A stretch of 64,000 bases of DNA from Ligilactobacillus aviarius subsp. aviarius DSM 20655 (lineage in GTDB: Bacteria; Bacillota; Bacilli; Lactobacillales; Lactobacillaceae): positions 62,447-126,446 of the forward strand of contig NZ_AYZA01000022.1 of NCBI RefSeq assembly GCF_001436315.1. Direction: 5' to 3'. Below the pieces are notes generated by a model. It had not been told where the DNA came from, searched no databases, and was given only the letters and a program-made list of their open reading frames with translations. Each line of letters opens with the position of its first letter. Within the stretch, counting starts at the first letter, position 1. The position numbers and the translations under genes are program-made. This document shows, piece after piece, positions 1 to 8,979 of this stretch.

Positions 1-192
1 CGGACGTTTACTTTAAGAGCGCAAAAGATTTTGAAAGCTAAGGGGTGGGAATATACACCAACACCGAAATTAAAGCCCCTTAAATATTGGAACGGTAAAG
101 ATCAGCAAAAACTTGATGAGTTGAGAAACGGCCAACTTTATTTATGTAATGTTGACCCTGAAAAATATCAACGAGTATTTTATAGTGAATAA
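1..192 (+). CDS. C-terminal end of a replication/primase-like protein (partial)
   Basis: The open frame enters from the window edge and stops at 190-192, giving 63 residues that begin RTFTLRAQKILK and contain a KGWEY segment. The tail resembles the C-terminus of VapE/D5-type primase-helicases of satellites and prophages, but the fragment is too short for a firm family call. The repeat-rich origin-like stretch immediately downstream (193-300) fits a replication protein. The 5' part is outside the window. Confidence 0.5.
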   Translation, partial: RTFTLRAQKILKAKGWEYTPTPKLKPLKYWNGKDQQKLDELRNGQLYLCNVDPEKYQRVFYSE

Positions 193-478
193 CTTACGTA
201 AACTTACGAATGAAAAACAATGCGTAAGTAACTTGAACCGTTGGGAGAGTAAGGGAACTTTCGTTACTTACGGTACTTACATATATGTATATATATAGAA
301 AATAATAAATAACACGTAAATATACTATATAGGGAATTGGGACATATCCGAAAAATGTAAGTTGCGTAGGTTATGCTTTGTAAATGTTGATATATAGGCG
401 TTTTAACGACTATCGCAATAAAAACACAACTGTAAGTCGATAAACAAACGAAAGTTAAAAAAGAAAGGTCGATAAACC
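193..478. repeat. ACTTACG-type iterons: possible replication origin
   Basis: There is no credible gene here. Between 191 and 300 the motif ACTTACG or its complement CGTAAGT recurs: ACTTACGTA, ACTTACGAA, GCGTAAGTAAC, then GTTACTTACGGTACTTAC. This is followed by a very AT-rich stretch (about 280-335). Short clustered repeats plus an AT-rich region directly 3' of a replication-protein gene is the layout of many satellite and plasmid origins. The function is inferred. The rest of the stretch would carry the promoter of the next gene, with no clear consensus seen. Confidence 0.45.
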
Positions 479-706
479 ATGATCCAAGTAAAAGAATTTT
501 CAGATACATTTTTTTATAGCCGTGAAACGAGGAAAAGTAGCGGTCAGAGTTTAGAAAAGAATATCAATCAATTTCTGAAAGATAATCCAGATATTACGTT
601 AATTGATATTAAATACAGTCAGGCGATTAATGGTTGCACTGATGATATTGATTCAACATCACACGCATTGGTTATTTATGAGGTAAACGGCAATGAGAGT
701 AATTAA
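479..706 (+). CDS. Small Cse60/DUF2758-like protein of the satellite element
   Basis: This is a 75-residue protein with a good ribosome site (AAAGAAAGG) just upstream of ATG 479. The pattern IQVKEF, then EKNINQFL, then LIDIKYS, ending in a short hydrophobic strand (ALVIYEV), resembles the small Cse60-like proteins common in Firmicutes prophages and islands; their function is unknown. It overlaps the next gene by 14 bases, so the two are probably translated together. Confidence 0.6.
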   Translation: MIQVKEFSDTFFYSRETRKSSGQSLEKNINQFLKDNPDITLIDIKYSQAINGCTDDIDSTSHALVIYEVNGNESN

Positions 707-941
707 ATACGTGGATAAAAACACGATAGAAAATATTAAGAGCAATGTTAAGAATAAAGAAGAACAGATCAACATTTTAATTAAGTTACTTGAATGGTGT
801 AATCATGAACATTTATTAATCTTCAATAAGAAACACAAAACACGCAAAGAATTAAAACGCCTTAAAGTTTTGGAAGAACGACAAAAAGTATTAGCTGATA
901 TGGCTATGGAATTAACTGATGAGTTGAAAGTAAAGCGATGA
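693..941 (+). CDS. Hypothetical charged helical protein, 82 aa
   Basis: The product is lysine- and glutamate-rich and probably all helical, without recognisable motifs. It overlaps the previous gene (693-706) and shares an ATGA overlap with the next (ATG 938-940, TGA 939-941). It therefore sits in a tightly packed three-gene operon typical of phage or satellite DNA. I do not recognise a function. Confidence 0.6.
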   Translation: MRVIKYVDKNTIENIKSNVKNKEEQINILIKLLEWCNHEHLLIFNKKHKTRKELKRLKVLEERQKVLADMAMELTDELKVKR

Positions 942-1084
942 TTAATTTTCTGATGATTTTAGGTTGGTGTTTCGTTGCATCCATATTAATGAGTTACCTA
1001 TTTAAAAAGTGCCTAGAATGGCAAACGGTAGCGTTTAATACGGTGGTTAGTATTATCATTCTTGGACTGATTAAACTGTTGTAG
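938..1084 (+). CDS. Small membrane protein, 48 aa
   Basis: The start overlaps the preceding stop codon (ATGA), indicating coupled translation. The product has two predicted hydrophobic segments, about residues 2-22 and 32-48, separated by a short KKCLEWQ loop. Its stop codon at 1082-1084 lies directly against the truncated SNF2/methylase fragment and in the same frame. The true C-terminus may therefore have been altered by that insertion. Function unknown. Confidence 0.5.
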   Translation: MINFLMILGWCFVASILMSYLFKKCLEWQTVAFNTVVSIIILGLIKLL

Positions 1085-4000
1085 GCAACAAAAGCAGTTG
1101 ATACGTATGATCTTGCTGTTGGTAATGTTCCATTTGGTCGATACGGAGTTAATGATCCGAAATTTAACCGTCTGAACCTTTCTATCCATAATTATTTCTT
1201 CGTAAAGGCTCTGGACGAAGTACGACCTGGTGGTTTGGTCTGCTTCTTAACCTCCCGGTACACGATGGATTCGAAGGATTCGAAGGTAAGAAAGTATCTT
1301 GCGGAGCGGGCTAATCTTGTGTCTGCCATTCGATTCCCACAGGATGCTTTCCAGCAGACAGCAAATGCGGAAGTCGTTTCTGATCTTTTGATTTTTCAGA
1401 AGAAAGACCGACCGGAAGTTTTATCGGAGTATCCGAATTGGGTCAGCCTTGGACTTACCGAGGATGATCTTCCGATCAATGAGTATTTTCTCGATCACCC
1501 GGATCATGTATTTGGCACTCTTTCTACAAAATCTGGTCCTTTCGGACCAGATTTGGCTGTATTGCCAGGTGAAAAATCATTGGGAGAGCTGTTTTCCAAT
1601 ATTACGGTACCTCATGTATATGCTCCCTCAGTACGCCCTGTTGTCATTGAGGATACGGAGCATCCTGGTGCTGTACCTGCTGATCCGTCTTTACGGGATT
1701 ATAGCTATGGTATTATCGATGGAAAGCTCTACTATCGCGAGGGGGATACTATGTATCCTCCCGCTGTCGGGGCTACTCCGGAAAAACGGATTCGCTCTAT
1801 GATTGATCTGGCATCGAAGATGCACAAGGTGATTGATCTGCAAATGGAGGATGCCGAAGATCAAGAGGTTGAAGCAGCTCAGAAGGAACTGAATTCGGCA
1901 TATGATACGTTTGTGAAATCGTATGATCGGATAAACAGTACGGCAAACGGACGTGCTTTTTCCCAGGATTCGGATTATTTCTTGATTTGTGGCCTGGAGA
2001 ATCTGGATGCCAAAGGAAACTTCGTTTCCAAGGCAGATATTTTTTCTAAGCGTACCATCAGTCCAACTAAGGCTGCTGTCCATTGTGAAACTGCGGAAGA
2101 TGCTATGGTCGAATCCTTCCGAAGCCTAGGTCACATAGATCTTTCCTTTATGAATGATCTGCTTGGTTGGGGAGAGAACGGAAAAGATAAGATTGTGAAA
2201 GACCTTTCTGGTGTGATTTACCGGAATCCGTCTTTTGACAGTTCGGATTGGTATGATGGTTGGGAATCTTCGGATCAGTATCTTTCCGGGAATGTCAGAA
2301 CGAAGTTGGAAGATGCGGAAAAAGCAGCAGAATCTGATCCGAGATATACGGGAAATGTAGAAGCTTTGAAGGCCGTACAACCGGAGCCGATTGAAGCATC
2401 GGAAATCTCCATTCGTCTGGGTGCAACATGGATTAAGAAGTCCTACTATAAGGACTTCATGGATGAATTATTCGACCTGCATGGTTGGCAGAGAAGAGAT
2501 CATGAGATTCTTTTTGAACCAATGACAGGACGATGGAGTATTACGGAGAAAAATCATTTTAGTTACGACAACGTCGCAGTCTATGAGACCTACGGCACAC
2601 AAAGGAAGAATGCCGGCTATATCCTGGAAGATTGCCTTAATCTTTCCGCTACGGTTGTATACGATACCGATGGGCATGGAAACCGTTGGAAGAATGAGAA
2701 GGAAACGCAGCTTGCTCAGATGAAGCAGGAAGAAATGAAGAGAGCCTTTGCGGATTGGATTCTGAAAGATCCGGATCGGAGAAAGGATTTGACCGATACC
2801 TATAATCGGCTGTTCAATAGTACCAGAGAACGGACTTTTGATGGATCGTATCTGAAAGATCATCTTCCCGGCATCAATCGTTCCATTCAGCTACGTCCGC
2901 ATCAGCTCGCTGCCGTATCAAGAACGCTTCTTTCCGGGAATACACTACTAGCTCATGCAGTTGGTGCAGGAAAGACGTTCGAAATGATCGCCTCCGCTAT
3001 GGAAGCGAAACGGCTTGGGCTGTGCCATAAATCCATGTTTGTAGTTCCGAATCATTTGGTGGAGCAGTGGGGCAAGGATTTCCTGCTTCTCTATCCCGGA
3101 GCAAATATTCTTGTGGCCGATAAGAAAACATTTGCAAAGAACAATCGCAAGAAGTTCACGGCTCGGATTGCTGCGGGAGATTATGATGCTGTGATTATCG
3201 GTCACAGTCAGTTTGAAATGATACCGATGAGTAAGGAAGTACAGACGGAATACTTCAACCGTGAAATCGATTCGGCTATGGAAGCGATGGAACAGGCAAA
3301 ATCGGATTATAGTGATGCTTCGCAGAGAAGATTCACTATTCAGCAGCTACAGATGTTTATTAAGTCGATGCAGACACGTTTGAATAAGATCCTTGATAAA
3401 GGCTCAAAGGATGATGTCATTAACTTTGAAAAGCTCGGCATCGACCGACTCTACGTGGATGAAGCTCACAATTATAAGAATCTGTATTTTTACTCGAAGC
3501 TCTCCAGAGTTCCGGGAGTGAATTCCGGTTCGGATACGGCAAAGACACTTGATCTGGCCATGAAGGTTTCGTATCTGAATCAACTAACAAATTATAAAGG
3601 AGTGATTTTTGCAACCGGCACTCCGGTTTCCAACTCGGTATCGGAGTGCTATACCATGATGAAATATCTGGAGCCACAGATTCTGGAGCAGAACGGATTC
3701 AACAATTTCGATGCCTGGGCAACGACATTCGGAGAAGTGACTACGGCGATGGAGCTTGCCCCGGAAGGAAACGGATTCCGCATGAAACAGCGTTTTGCCA
3801 AGTTTTACAATGTACCGGAGCTGATGAAAATCTTCCGTGAAGTATCGGATATCAAAGTATCCGAGGATTTGCAGCTGGATGTACCGGAAGCGGAGCGGGA
3901 AACGATTGTTGCAAAGCCAAGCCAGGACCAAAAACGATTGATGAAAGACCTGTCCGACCGGGCTAAGGCAATCCATCAGCATATCGTTGATTCTTCGGAA

Positions 4001-4510
4001 GATAATATGCTGAAAATCACGACAGACGGACGAAAGATCGGACTTGATCCAAGACTTTTCGATCCGAATTCTTTCGATGATCCGGAATCCAAGGTCAATC
4101 TGGCGGTTGATAAAATCTATTCCATTTGGACGGATACACAAAAAGATAAGCTCACTCAGATGGTATTCTGCGATTTTTCTGTTCCCGGAAAGGAGGGATT
4201 CAATGTTTATGACGATATGAAGAATAAGCTGATCGCAAAGGGTATTCCTGCGGAAGAGATTGCCTTTATTCATTCGGCAAACACCGATGCGAAAAAGGAA
4301 CAGCTTTTTTCCCAGGTTCGTGCCGGGAATGTCAGAATTTTGTTTGGTTCAACGGCAAAGATGGGTGAAGGCACAAACTGCCAGGATCGGCTGATTGCTC
4401 TGCATCACCTGGATGCTCCCTGGAAGCCTTCGGATGTAGGACGGATTTTGCGGACATTCAAAATAAAAAAGAATGTGGAGGTAACAGACAATGGCAAAAT
4501 CATTATTTGA
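1085..4510 (+). pseudogene. SNF2-type helicase / N6-adenine methylase, truncated at both ends
   Basis: The conserved frame begins at about 1085 rather than at the first methionine at 1235: the residues before it contain the NVPFG methylase motif IV (about 1127-1141). A SNF2 helicase follows, with a GAGKT Walker A near 2961-2975, a DEAH box at 3461-3472, TGTPVSN near 3616 and helicase motif V/VI (STAKMGEGTNCQDR) near 4350. Intact relatives are giant proteins of over 2000 residues. Here the N-terminus is lost at the satellite junction, and the C-terminus stops matching after GRILR (about 4455), where the tnpV upstream region begins. Long and open, but almost certainly non-functional. Confidence 0.85.
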
Positions 4511-4864
4511 GGAACTGGGCGGCAAATACGAAAGGCAGGGGATTATTTGATACCGTGCTTAACTGTACCCGCCGAAGAAGAACAGGCAATAGGCATCTGG
4601 GGGCAACGGCATTTAGATTATCTAAAACAGTACCGTAAAGTTACATACACCAATCTTCTTACAAGCGGCAGGCTAAACGCCTACCTTGCCGACATCAACA
4701 GACAGGCACAGGAACGCTTTGAAAGGCTCATAGAGGGTATGAAACAGGCACAGGGCATAACGGAACAGCTAAAGGCAGAAAACGCCTTAGAATGGACAGG
4801 ATGCCTCAATAACATAAGGGCTTGTGCGAGGGAGATTGTGGAAAAGGAAATTATTTTTGCATAA
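4491..4864 (+). pseudogene. tnpV: TnpV-like transposon protein, frameshifted
   Basis: An ATG at 4491 opens MAKSLFEELGGKYERQG, the usual TnpV start, but this frame hits TGA at 4548-4550. The rest of TnpV (IPCLTVPAEEEQ onward to 4861) continues in another frame. The run of four G at 4538-4541 should be five for the reading frame to hold, so a single-base deletion is the likely lesion. TnpV is a small accessory protein of clostridial mobilizable transposons with an unclear role. A terminator-like hairpin follows at 4873-4905. Confidence 0.8.
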
Positions 4865-4872
4865 ACAGATGA

Positions 4873-4905
4873 TTAGTGGCAGGGGGAAATCCTGCCGCTT
4901 TTTCT
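4873..4905 (+). terminator. Terminator after tnpV
   Basis: The arms GTGGCAGG and CCTGCCGC flank a short loop and are followed by TTTTTC. It separates the remnant upstream genes from the tet(O) promoter. Confidence 0.6.
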
Positions 4906-4921
4906 GCTTTAGTTTGTCAGC

Positions 4922-4950
4922 TTGACAAATAAAGGGTTAAGGAATATAAT
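4922..4950 (+). promoter_or_regulatory. Consensus sigma-A promoter of tet(O)
   Basis: TTGACA at 4922-4927 and TATAAT at 4945-4950 are separated by exactly 17 bases, a perfect consensus. Transcription would start near 4957, so the tet(O) mRNA carries a leader of about 275 bases. Confidence 0.85.
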
Positions 4951-4982
4951 TAGATTCAGTATTGTACAAGGAGTTAATAAAT

Positions 4983-5006
4983 ATGCGGCAAGGTATTCTT
5001 AAATAA
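4983..5006 (+). CDS. tet leader peptide MRQGILK
   Basis: This is a seven-codon open frame with its own AAGGAG site at 4968-4973. Its coding sequence (GTATTCTTAAA) can pair with TTTAAGAATAC near 5085-5097. Such leader peptides precede tet(M)- and tet(O)-type genes, where ribosome behaviour on the leader is thought to set whether the downstream terminator forms. Confidence 0.65.
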   Translation: MRQGILK

Positions 5007-5084
5007 ACTGTTAATTTGATAGTGGGAACAAAAAGTAGCAGTCCCCGTTTCACTTTTAATATGGGGCTTAGTTTTTTGTACCCA

Positions 5085-5200
5085 GTTTAAGAATACTTTT
5101 ATCATGTAATTTTATATGCCCGAAAACATATAAGTGTTTTGGGGCTATTGGAGTTATTTACCCAGTGATAGGAGTATTTATCACTGGGTATTTTTATGCC
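5085..5200 (+). promoter_or_regulatory. tet(O) transcription attenuator
   Basis: The segment CCCAGTTTAAGAATAC at about 5082-5097 is complementary to the leader-peptide region. Next comes a strong hairpin with arms CCCAGTGATA (5161-5170) and TATCACTGGG (5179-5188), followed by TATTTTT. This is the terminator half of the attenuator described for tet(M)-like genes. The tet(O) ribosome site (AGGAGG, about 5218-5223) lies just beyond. Confidence 0.75.
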
Positions 5201-5231
5201 CTTTTTTGGGTGTTGATAGGAGGAAAATCAC

Positions 5232-7151
5232 ATGAAAATAATTAACTTAGGCATTCTGGGTCACGTTGACGCAGGAAAGACAACATTAACGGAAAGTTTA
5301 TTGTATACCAGTGGTGCAATTGCAGAACTAGGGAGCGTAGATGAAGGCACAACAAGGACAGATACAATGAATTTGGAGCGTCAAAGGGGAATCACTATCC
5401 AGACAGCAGTGACATCTTTTCAGTGGGAGGATGTAAAAGTCAACATTATAGATACGCCAGGCCATATGGATTTTTTGGCGGAAGTATACCGTTCTTTATC
5501 CGTATTAGACGGAGCAGTATTATTAGTTTCTGCAAAGGATGGCATACAGGCACAGACCCGTATACTGTTTCATGCACTACAGAAAATGAAGATTCCGACA
5601 ATTTTTTTCATCAATAAAATTGACCAAGAGGGGATTGATTTGCCAATGGTATATCGGGAAATGAAAGCAAAGCTTTCTTCGGAAATTATAGTGAAGCAAA
5701 AGGTTGGGCAGCATCCCCATATAAATGTAACGGACAATGACGATATGGAACAGTGGGATGCGGTAATTATGGGAAACGATGAACTATTAGAGAAATATAT
5801 GTCAGGGAAACCGTTTAAAATGTCAGAACTGGAACAGGAAGAAAACAGGAGATTCCAAAACGGAACGTTATTTCCCGTTTATCACGGAAGCGCTAAAAAC
5901 AATCTGGGGATTCGGCAGCTTATAGAAGTAATTGCCAGTAAATTTTATTCATCAACGCCTGAAGGTCAATCTGAACTATGCGGGCAGGTTTTTAAGATTG
6001 AATATTCAGAGAAAAGGCGGCGTTTTGTTTATGTGCGTATATATAGCGGAACATTGCATTTGAGGGATGTTATTAGAATATCTGAAAAAGAGAAAATAAA
6101 AATCACAGAGATGTATGTTCCGACAAACGGTGAATTATATTCATCCGATACAGCCTGCTCTGGTGATATTGTAATTTTACCAAATGATGTTTTGCAGCTA
6201 AACAGTATTTTGGGGAACGAAATACTGTTGCCGCAGAGAAAATTTATTGAAAATCCTCTCCCTATGCTCCAAACAACGATTGCAGTAAAGAAATCTGAAC
6301 AGCGGGAAATATTGCTTGGGGCACTTACAGAAATTTCAGATTGCGACCCTCTTTTAAAATATTATGTGGATCCTACAACGCATGAGATTATACTTTCTTT
6401 TTTGGGGAATGTGCAGATGGAAGTCATTTGTGCCATCCTTAAGGAAAAATATCATGTGGAGGCAGAAATAAAAGAGCCTACTGTTATATATATGGAAAGA
6501 CCGCTTAGAAAAGCAGAATATACCATCCACATAGAAGTCCCGCCAAATCCTTTCTGGGCTTCTGTCGGGTTGTCCATAGAGCCGCTCCCTATTGGAAGCG
6601 GAGTGCAGTATGAAAGCAGAGTTTCACTTGGATATTTAAATCAATCGTTCCAAAATGCGGTTAAGGAGGGGGTTCTTTATGGCTGCGAGCAGGGGCTGTA
6701 TGGATGGAAAGTGACAGACTGTAAAATCTGTTTTGAATATGGATTGTATTATAGTCCTGTAAGTACCCCCGCAGACTTTCGGCTGCTTTCCCCTATCGTA
6801 TTGGAGCAGGCTTTAAAAAAAGCAGGGACAGAACTATTAGAGCCATATCTCCACTTTGAAATTTATGCACCGCAGGAATATCTCTCACGGGCGTATCATG
6901 ATGCTCCAAGGTATTGTGCAGATATTGTAAGTACTCAGATAAAGAATGACGAGGTCATTCTGAAAGGAGAAATCCCTGCTAGATGTATTCAAGAATACAG
7001 GAACGATTTAACTTATTTCACAAATGGGCAGGGAGTCTGCTTGACAGAGTTAAAAGGATACCAGCCAGCTATTGGTAAATTTATTTGCCAACCCCGCCGC
7101 CCGAATAGCCGTATAGATAAGGTTCGGCATATGTTCAACAAGTTAGCTTAA
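5232..7151 (+). CDS. tet(O): Tetracycline resistance ribosomal protection protein Tet(O)-type
   Basis: This is a 639-residue EF-G-like GTPase that releases tetracycline from the ribosome. The G motifs are intact: GHVDAGKT (10-17), DTPGH (74-78) and NKID (128-131). By recollection the sequence follows Tet(O) along its whole length, for example [17 protein letters not shown] and the C-terminus [17 protein letters not shown]. Related alleles such as Tet(32) or O/32/O mosaics cannot be excluded without alignment. Residue 10 is Gly where most members of the family have Ala. A strong ribosome site precedes ATG 5232. The gene is complete and should be functional, unlike its neighbours. Confidence 0.95.
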   Translation: MKIINLGILGHVDAGKTTLTESLLYTSGAIAELGSVDEGTTRTDTMNLERQRGITIQTAVTSFQWEDVKVNIIDTPGHMDFLAEVYRSLSVLDGAVLLVSAKDGIQAQTRILFHALQKMKIPTIFFINKIDQEGIDLPMVYREMKAKLSSEIIVKQKVGQHPHINVTDNDDMEQWDAVIMGNDELLEKYMSGKPFKMSELEQEENRRFQNGTLFPVYHGSAKNNLGIRQLIEVIASKFYSSTPEGQSELCGQVFKIEYSEKRRRFVYVRIYSGTLHLRDVIRISEKEKIKITEMYVPTNGELYSSDTACSGDIVILPNDVLQLNSILGNEILLPQRKFIENPLPMLQTTIAVKKSEQREILLGALTEISDCDPLLKYYVDPTTHEIILSFLGNVQMEVICAILKEKYHVEAEIKEPTVIYMERPLRKAEYTIHIEVPPNPFWASVGLSIEPLPIGSGVQYESRVSLGYLNQSFQNAVKEGVLYGCEQGLYGWKVTDCKICFEYGLYYSPVSTPADFRLLSPIVLEQALKKAGTELLEPYLHFEIYAPQEYLSRAYHDAPRYCADIVSTQIKNDEVILKGEIPARCIQEYRNDLTYFTNGQGVCLTELKGYQPAIGKFICQPRRPNSRIDKVRHMFNKLA

Positions 7152-7202
7152 CAGCTTGCAAAAGTCATATAAAATGAGATTTGAAAGGATTAGAGACTAA
7201 TT

Positions 7203-7376
7203 ATGATGAAATGCGAATGGATATTGTGTCCTGTTTGTGGGAGCAAAACCCGTAATAAAATTAGGAAGGACACTGTTTTGGAGAATTATCCCCTTTATTG
7301 TCCAAAATGCAGACAAGAAAGATTGATTAAAGTTGACAACTTGAAGATAACTGTCATCAAAGAGCCAGACGCTTAA
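7203..7376 (+). CDS. Cysteine-rich KTR-domain protein
   Basis: This 57-residue protein has two CPxC-type pairs, CPVCGSKTRNK and CPKCRQER, suggesting one small zinc-binding fold. Proteins of this kind routinely follow tet genes in Tn916-like and related conjugative elements (orf6-like); their function is not known. It lies 51 bases after tet(O) without a terminator between, so it is probably cotranscribed. Confidence 0.8.
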   Translation: MMKCEWILCPVCGSKTRNKIRKDTVLENYPLYCPKCRQERLIKVDNLKITVIKEPDA

Positions 7377-7381
7377 GACGC

Positions 7382-7428
7382 AGAGCCGATGAAATTGTGG
7401 AACAATTCACGAATCATCGGCTCTTTTT
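7382..7428 (+). terminator. Terminator of the tet(O)-KTR transcript
   Basis: The arms AGAGCCGATGA (7382-7392) and TCATCGGCTCT (7414-7424) pair perfectly and are followed by a T run. Confidence 0.85.
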
Positions 7429-7544
7429 GTTTCGTATTTGAAAGAACAAACTCACCAAATAAAAAAAACGATATTCGGGTGGGTTATTTTGTTATACCCT
7501 AAATTACCCTCTGAATTTGTTTTTAAATTTGGAGGGATTTTTTT

Positions 7545-7673
7545 ATGTCCTTTTTTCGGGCAGTTATCTATCTGCTCATACGAAGCAAAATTTATCAATA
7601 CATAGCATATCAGAGAACGGCAGGAAACCAGTTAAAAAAATTTCTGCCAGTGCAACGGTACTTCTCACCTTGA
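7545..7673 (+). CDS. Possible 42-aa leader ORF upstream of the sigma-like genes
   Basis: ATG 7545 has a good GGAGGG site at 7531-7536. It opens a small basic peptide (MSFFRAVIYLLIRSK...) that stops at 7671-7673, about 45 bases before a terminator-like hairpin. The ORF-then-terminator arrangement resembles an attenuation leader. Whether it is translated is unknown. The rest of 7429-7863 holds only this ORF and the hairpin. Confidence 0.4.
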   Translation: MSFFRAVIYLLIRSKIYQYIAYQRTAGNQLKKFLPVQRYFSP

Positions 7674-7717
7674 AAGTAGAAGTACAATCTCCATACAATA
7701 GAATTACTATTTCCTAT

Positions 7718-7755
7718 AACCGTAAAGGTCACAGAGCCTTTGCGGTTTTTCTTTT
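7718..7755 (+). terminator. Hairpin terminator/attenuator
   Basis: AACCGTAAAGG (7718-7728) pairs with CCTTTGCGGTT (7737-7747) with one mismatch, then TTTTTC. It lies within the leader of the sigma-like gene at 7864. Confidence 0.65.
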
Positions 7756-7863
7756 GTCGATTTTTGTTGGAAAGTGCCGTAGGGCTGTTTCTGATATGCG
7801 GTGTCGTTCTCCGCCTCTCCATCTGGATTTTTTACATTTCAAAAATTCAGATGGGAGGTATTT

Positions 7864-8376
7864 ATGGTGAAATATGCACCAAGAAAGGTATATATCAGAG
7901 AAAGTGGCGGCTATGTGGAATTATCCTACACGGAGTTCTGCCGTTGCAGGGAATCCGACCAGACCTATATGGACAAGCTGTTTATCCCCATTCAAGGCTG
8001 TCTGCTTGAAGTCGTGAGGGAGCAATACACAGACTTCTACCGTGACAAGGAACGGTGGCGTTATCTGCAAAAATTAGATACAAAGAATAGACTGCTATCT
8101 CTCGACGGATTTACGGACAGCGAGGGGAATCCTCTGGACTTTATCACTGATGAAGCGGTGGACATTGCAGAAACCGTTGTCAATGCGGTCATGGTGGACA
8201 GGCTGAAAGCCGCCCTGCCTTTGCTGTCGGATAGTGAACAGGAGCTGATACAGGCAATCTTTTTTGACGGACTTTCCGAGCGTGAAGTCGGGGCGAGGTT
8301 GGGCATAACCCAGAGCGTTGTAAACAAACGCAAAGCCAGAATCCTAATAAAACTAAGAAAGATAATAGAAAATTAA
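7864..8376 (+). CDS. Sigma-70-like helix-turn-helix regulator of the mobile element
   Basis: The start is ATG 7864 behind GGGAGG (7853-7858). The earlier in-frame Met at 7801 lacks a ribosome site. The 170-residue product ends in a region-4 type HTH (about residues 115-165: SDSEQELIQAIFF, LSEREVGARLGI, VVNKRKARIL). An upstream segment of about 100 residues is conserved in transposon relatives. It probably regulates element genes and is the first of three related genes in a row. Confidence 0.75.
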   Translation: MVKYAPRKVYIRESGGYVELSYTEFCRCRESDQTYMDKLFIPIQGCLLEVVREQYTDFYRDKERWRYLQKLDTKNRLLSLDGFTDSEGNPLDFITDEAVDIAETVVNAVMVDRLKAALPLLSDSEQELIQAIFFDGLSEREVGARLGITQSVVNKRKARILIKLRKIIEN

Positions 8377-8390
8377 AATTTAAGGCGTTC

Positions 8391-8432
8391 AGCCCCCTTG
8401 TTTTTTCCTTTGGGAAGATGAGGGGGCTTTTC
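8391..8432 (+). terminator. Terminator-like hairpin between sigma-like genes
   Basis: AGCCCCCT (8391-8398) pairs with AGGGGGCT (8421-8428) and is followed by TTTCT. It may reduce read-through between the two genes. Confidence 0.5.
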
Positions 8433-8470
8433 TCTGCCCTCTCAATCAATTCTGATTGGAGGAAGTAAGA

Positions 8471-8896
8471 ATGGCATACAACCACGGACGGGAGGACAGG
8501 AAATGGCGTATCTGGAAAGAAGCGGAGGAAAAGCTGCTGCGTGAGTGCGGCGTTGATGAAGCGACCATTGAGCAGATACGCATGGCGGACAGGGCAGACT
8601 TCAATTCCAACAGGCGGTTTTACCGATGGACGAATGACGTTGCGGAATATCTTGAGGACATGGCAGGCAGGGAGCGGCAGGCGGAAGTGGGTACGGTTGC
8701 GGAGTTACTGGAAGAGATTGAGAGCGAAAATCTCTATCAAGTATTAGTCACGGTGGACGGGCGTACCTTGAAAATCGTCCTGCTGAAAATGCAGGGGTAT
8801 TCCACAAAGGAGATTGCCCCGCTTGTGCATTTGACGACTGGTGCCATCTATGCGAGGTTAGACCATCTGCGGAAGAAGCTGCGGAAAATTTTATAG
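8471..8896 (+). CDS. Sigma-70-like regulator, second copy
   Basis: ATG 8471 has GGAGG at 8458-8462. The 141-residue product begins MAYNHGREDRKW and ends with an HTH of the region-4 type (YSTKEIAPLVHLTTGAIYARLDHLRKKLRKI). It is a common gene of Tn1549-like and IME-type modules and presumably acts in control of transfer or replication genes. Confidence 0.75.
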   Translation: MAYNHGREDRKWRIWKEAEEKLLRECGVDEATIEQIRMADRADFNSNRRFYRWTNDVAEYLEDMAGRERQAEVGTVAELLEEIESENLYQVLVTVDGRTLKIVLLKMQGYSTKEIAPLVHLTTGAIYARLDHLRKKLRKIL

Positions 8897-8979
8897 CTTC
8901 TAAAACAGCCTGCCATCCTGCGGGCTACTGGGTGAGGGATGGAAATCCCCTCACTCATTTTTTGCAGGAGGACAACAGG

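Noticed and set aside
264-509. 81-residue minus-strand ORF over the iteron region
   Set aside because: Low-complexity, AT-driven, no ribosome site, and it overlaps a real plus-strand gene start.
1449-4273. Many long frames on both strands inside the SNF2/methylase remnant (for example 3584-4273 minus, 229 codons)
   Set aside because: They are shadows of the conserved plus-strand frame; their products are arginine/serine-rich without motifs.
5232-7151. Mosaic origin of tet(O), such as O/W or O/32
   Set aside because: Reading the protein by eye shows Tet(O)-like sequence throughout with no visible switch to Tet(W). Nucleotide alignment would be needed to exclude closely similar mosaics.
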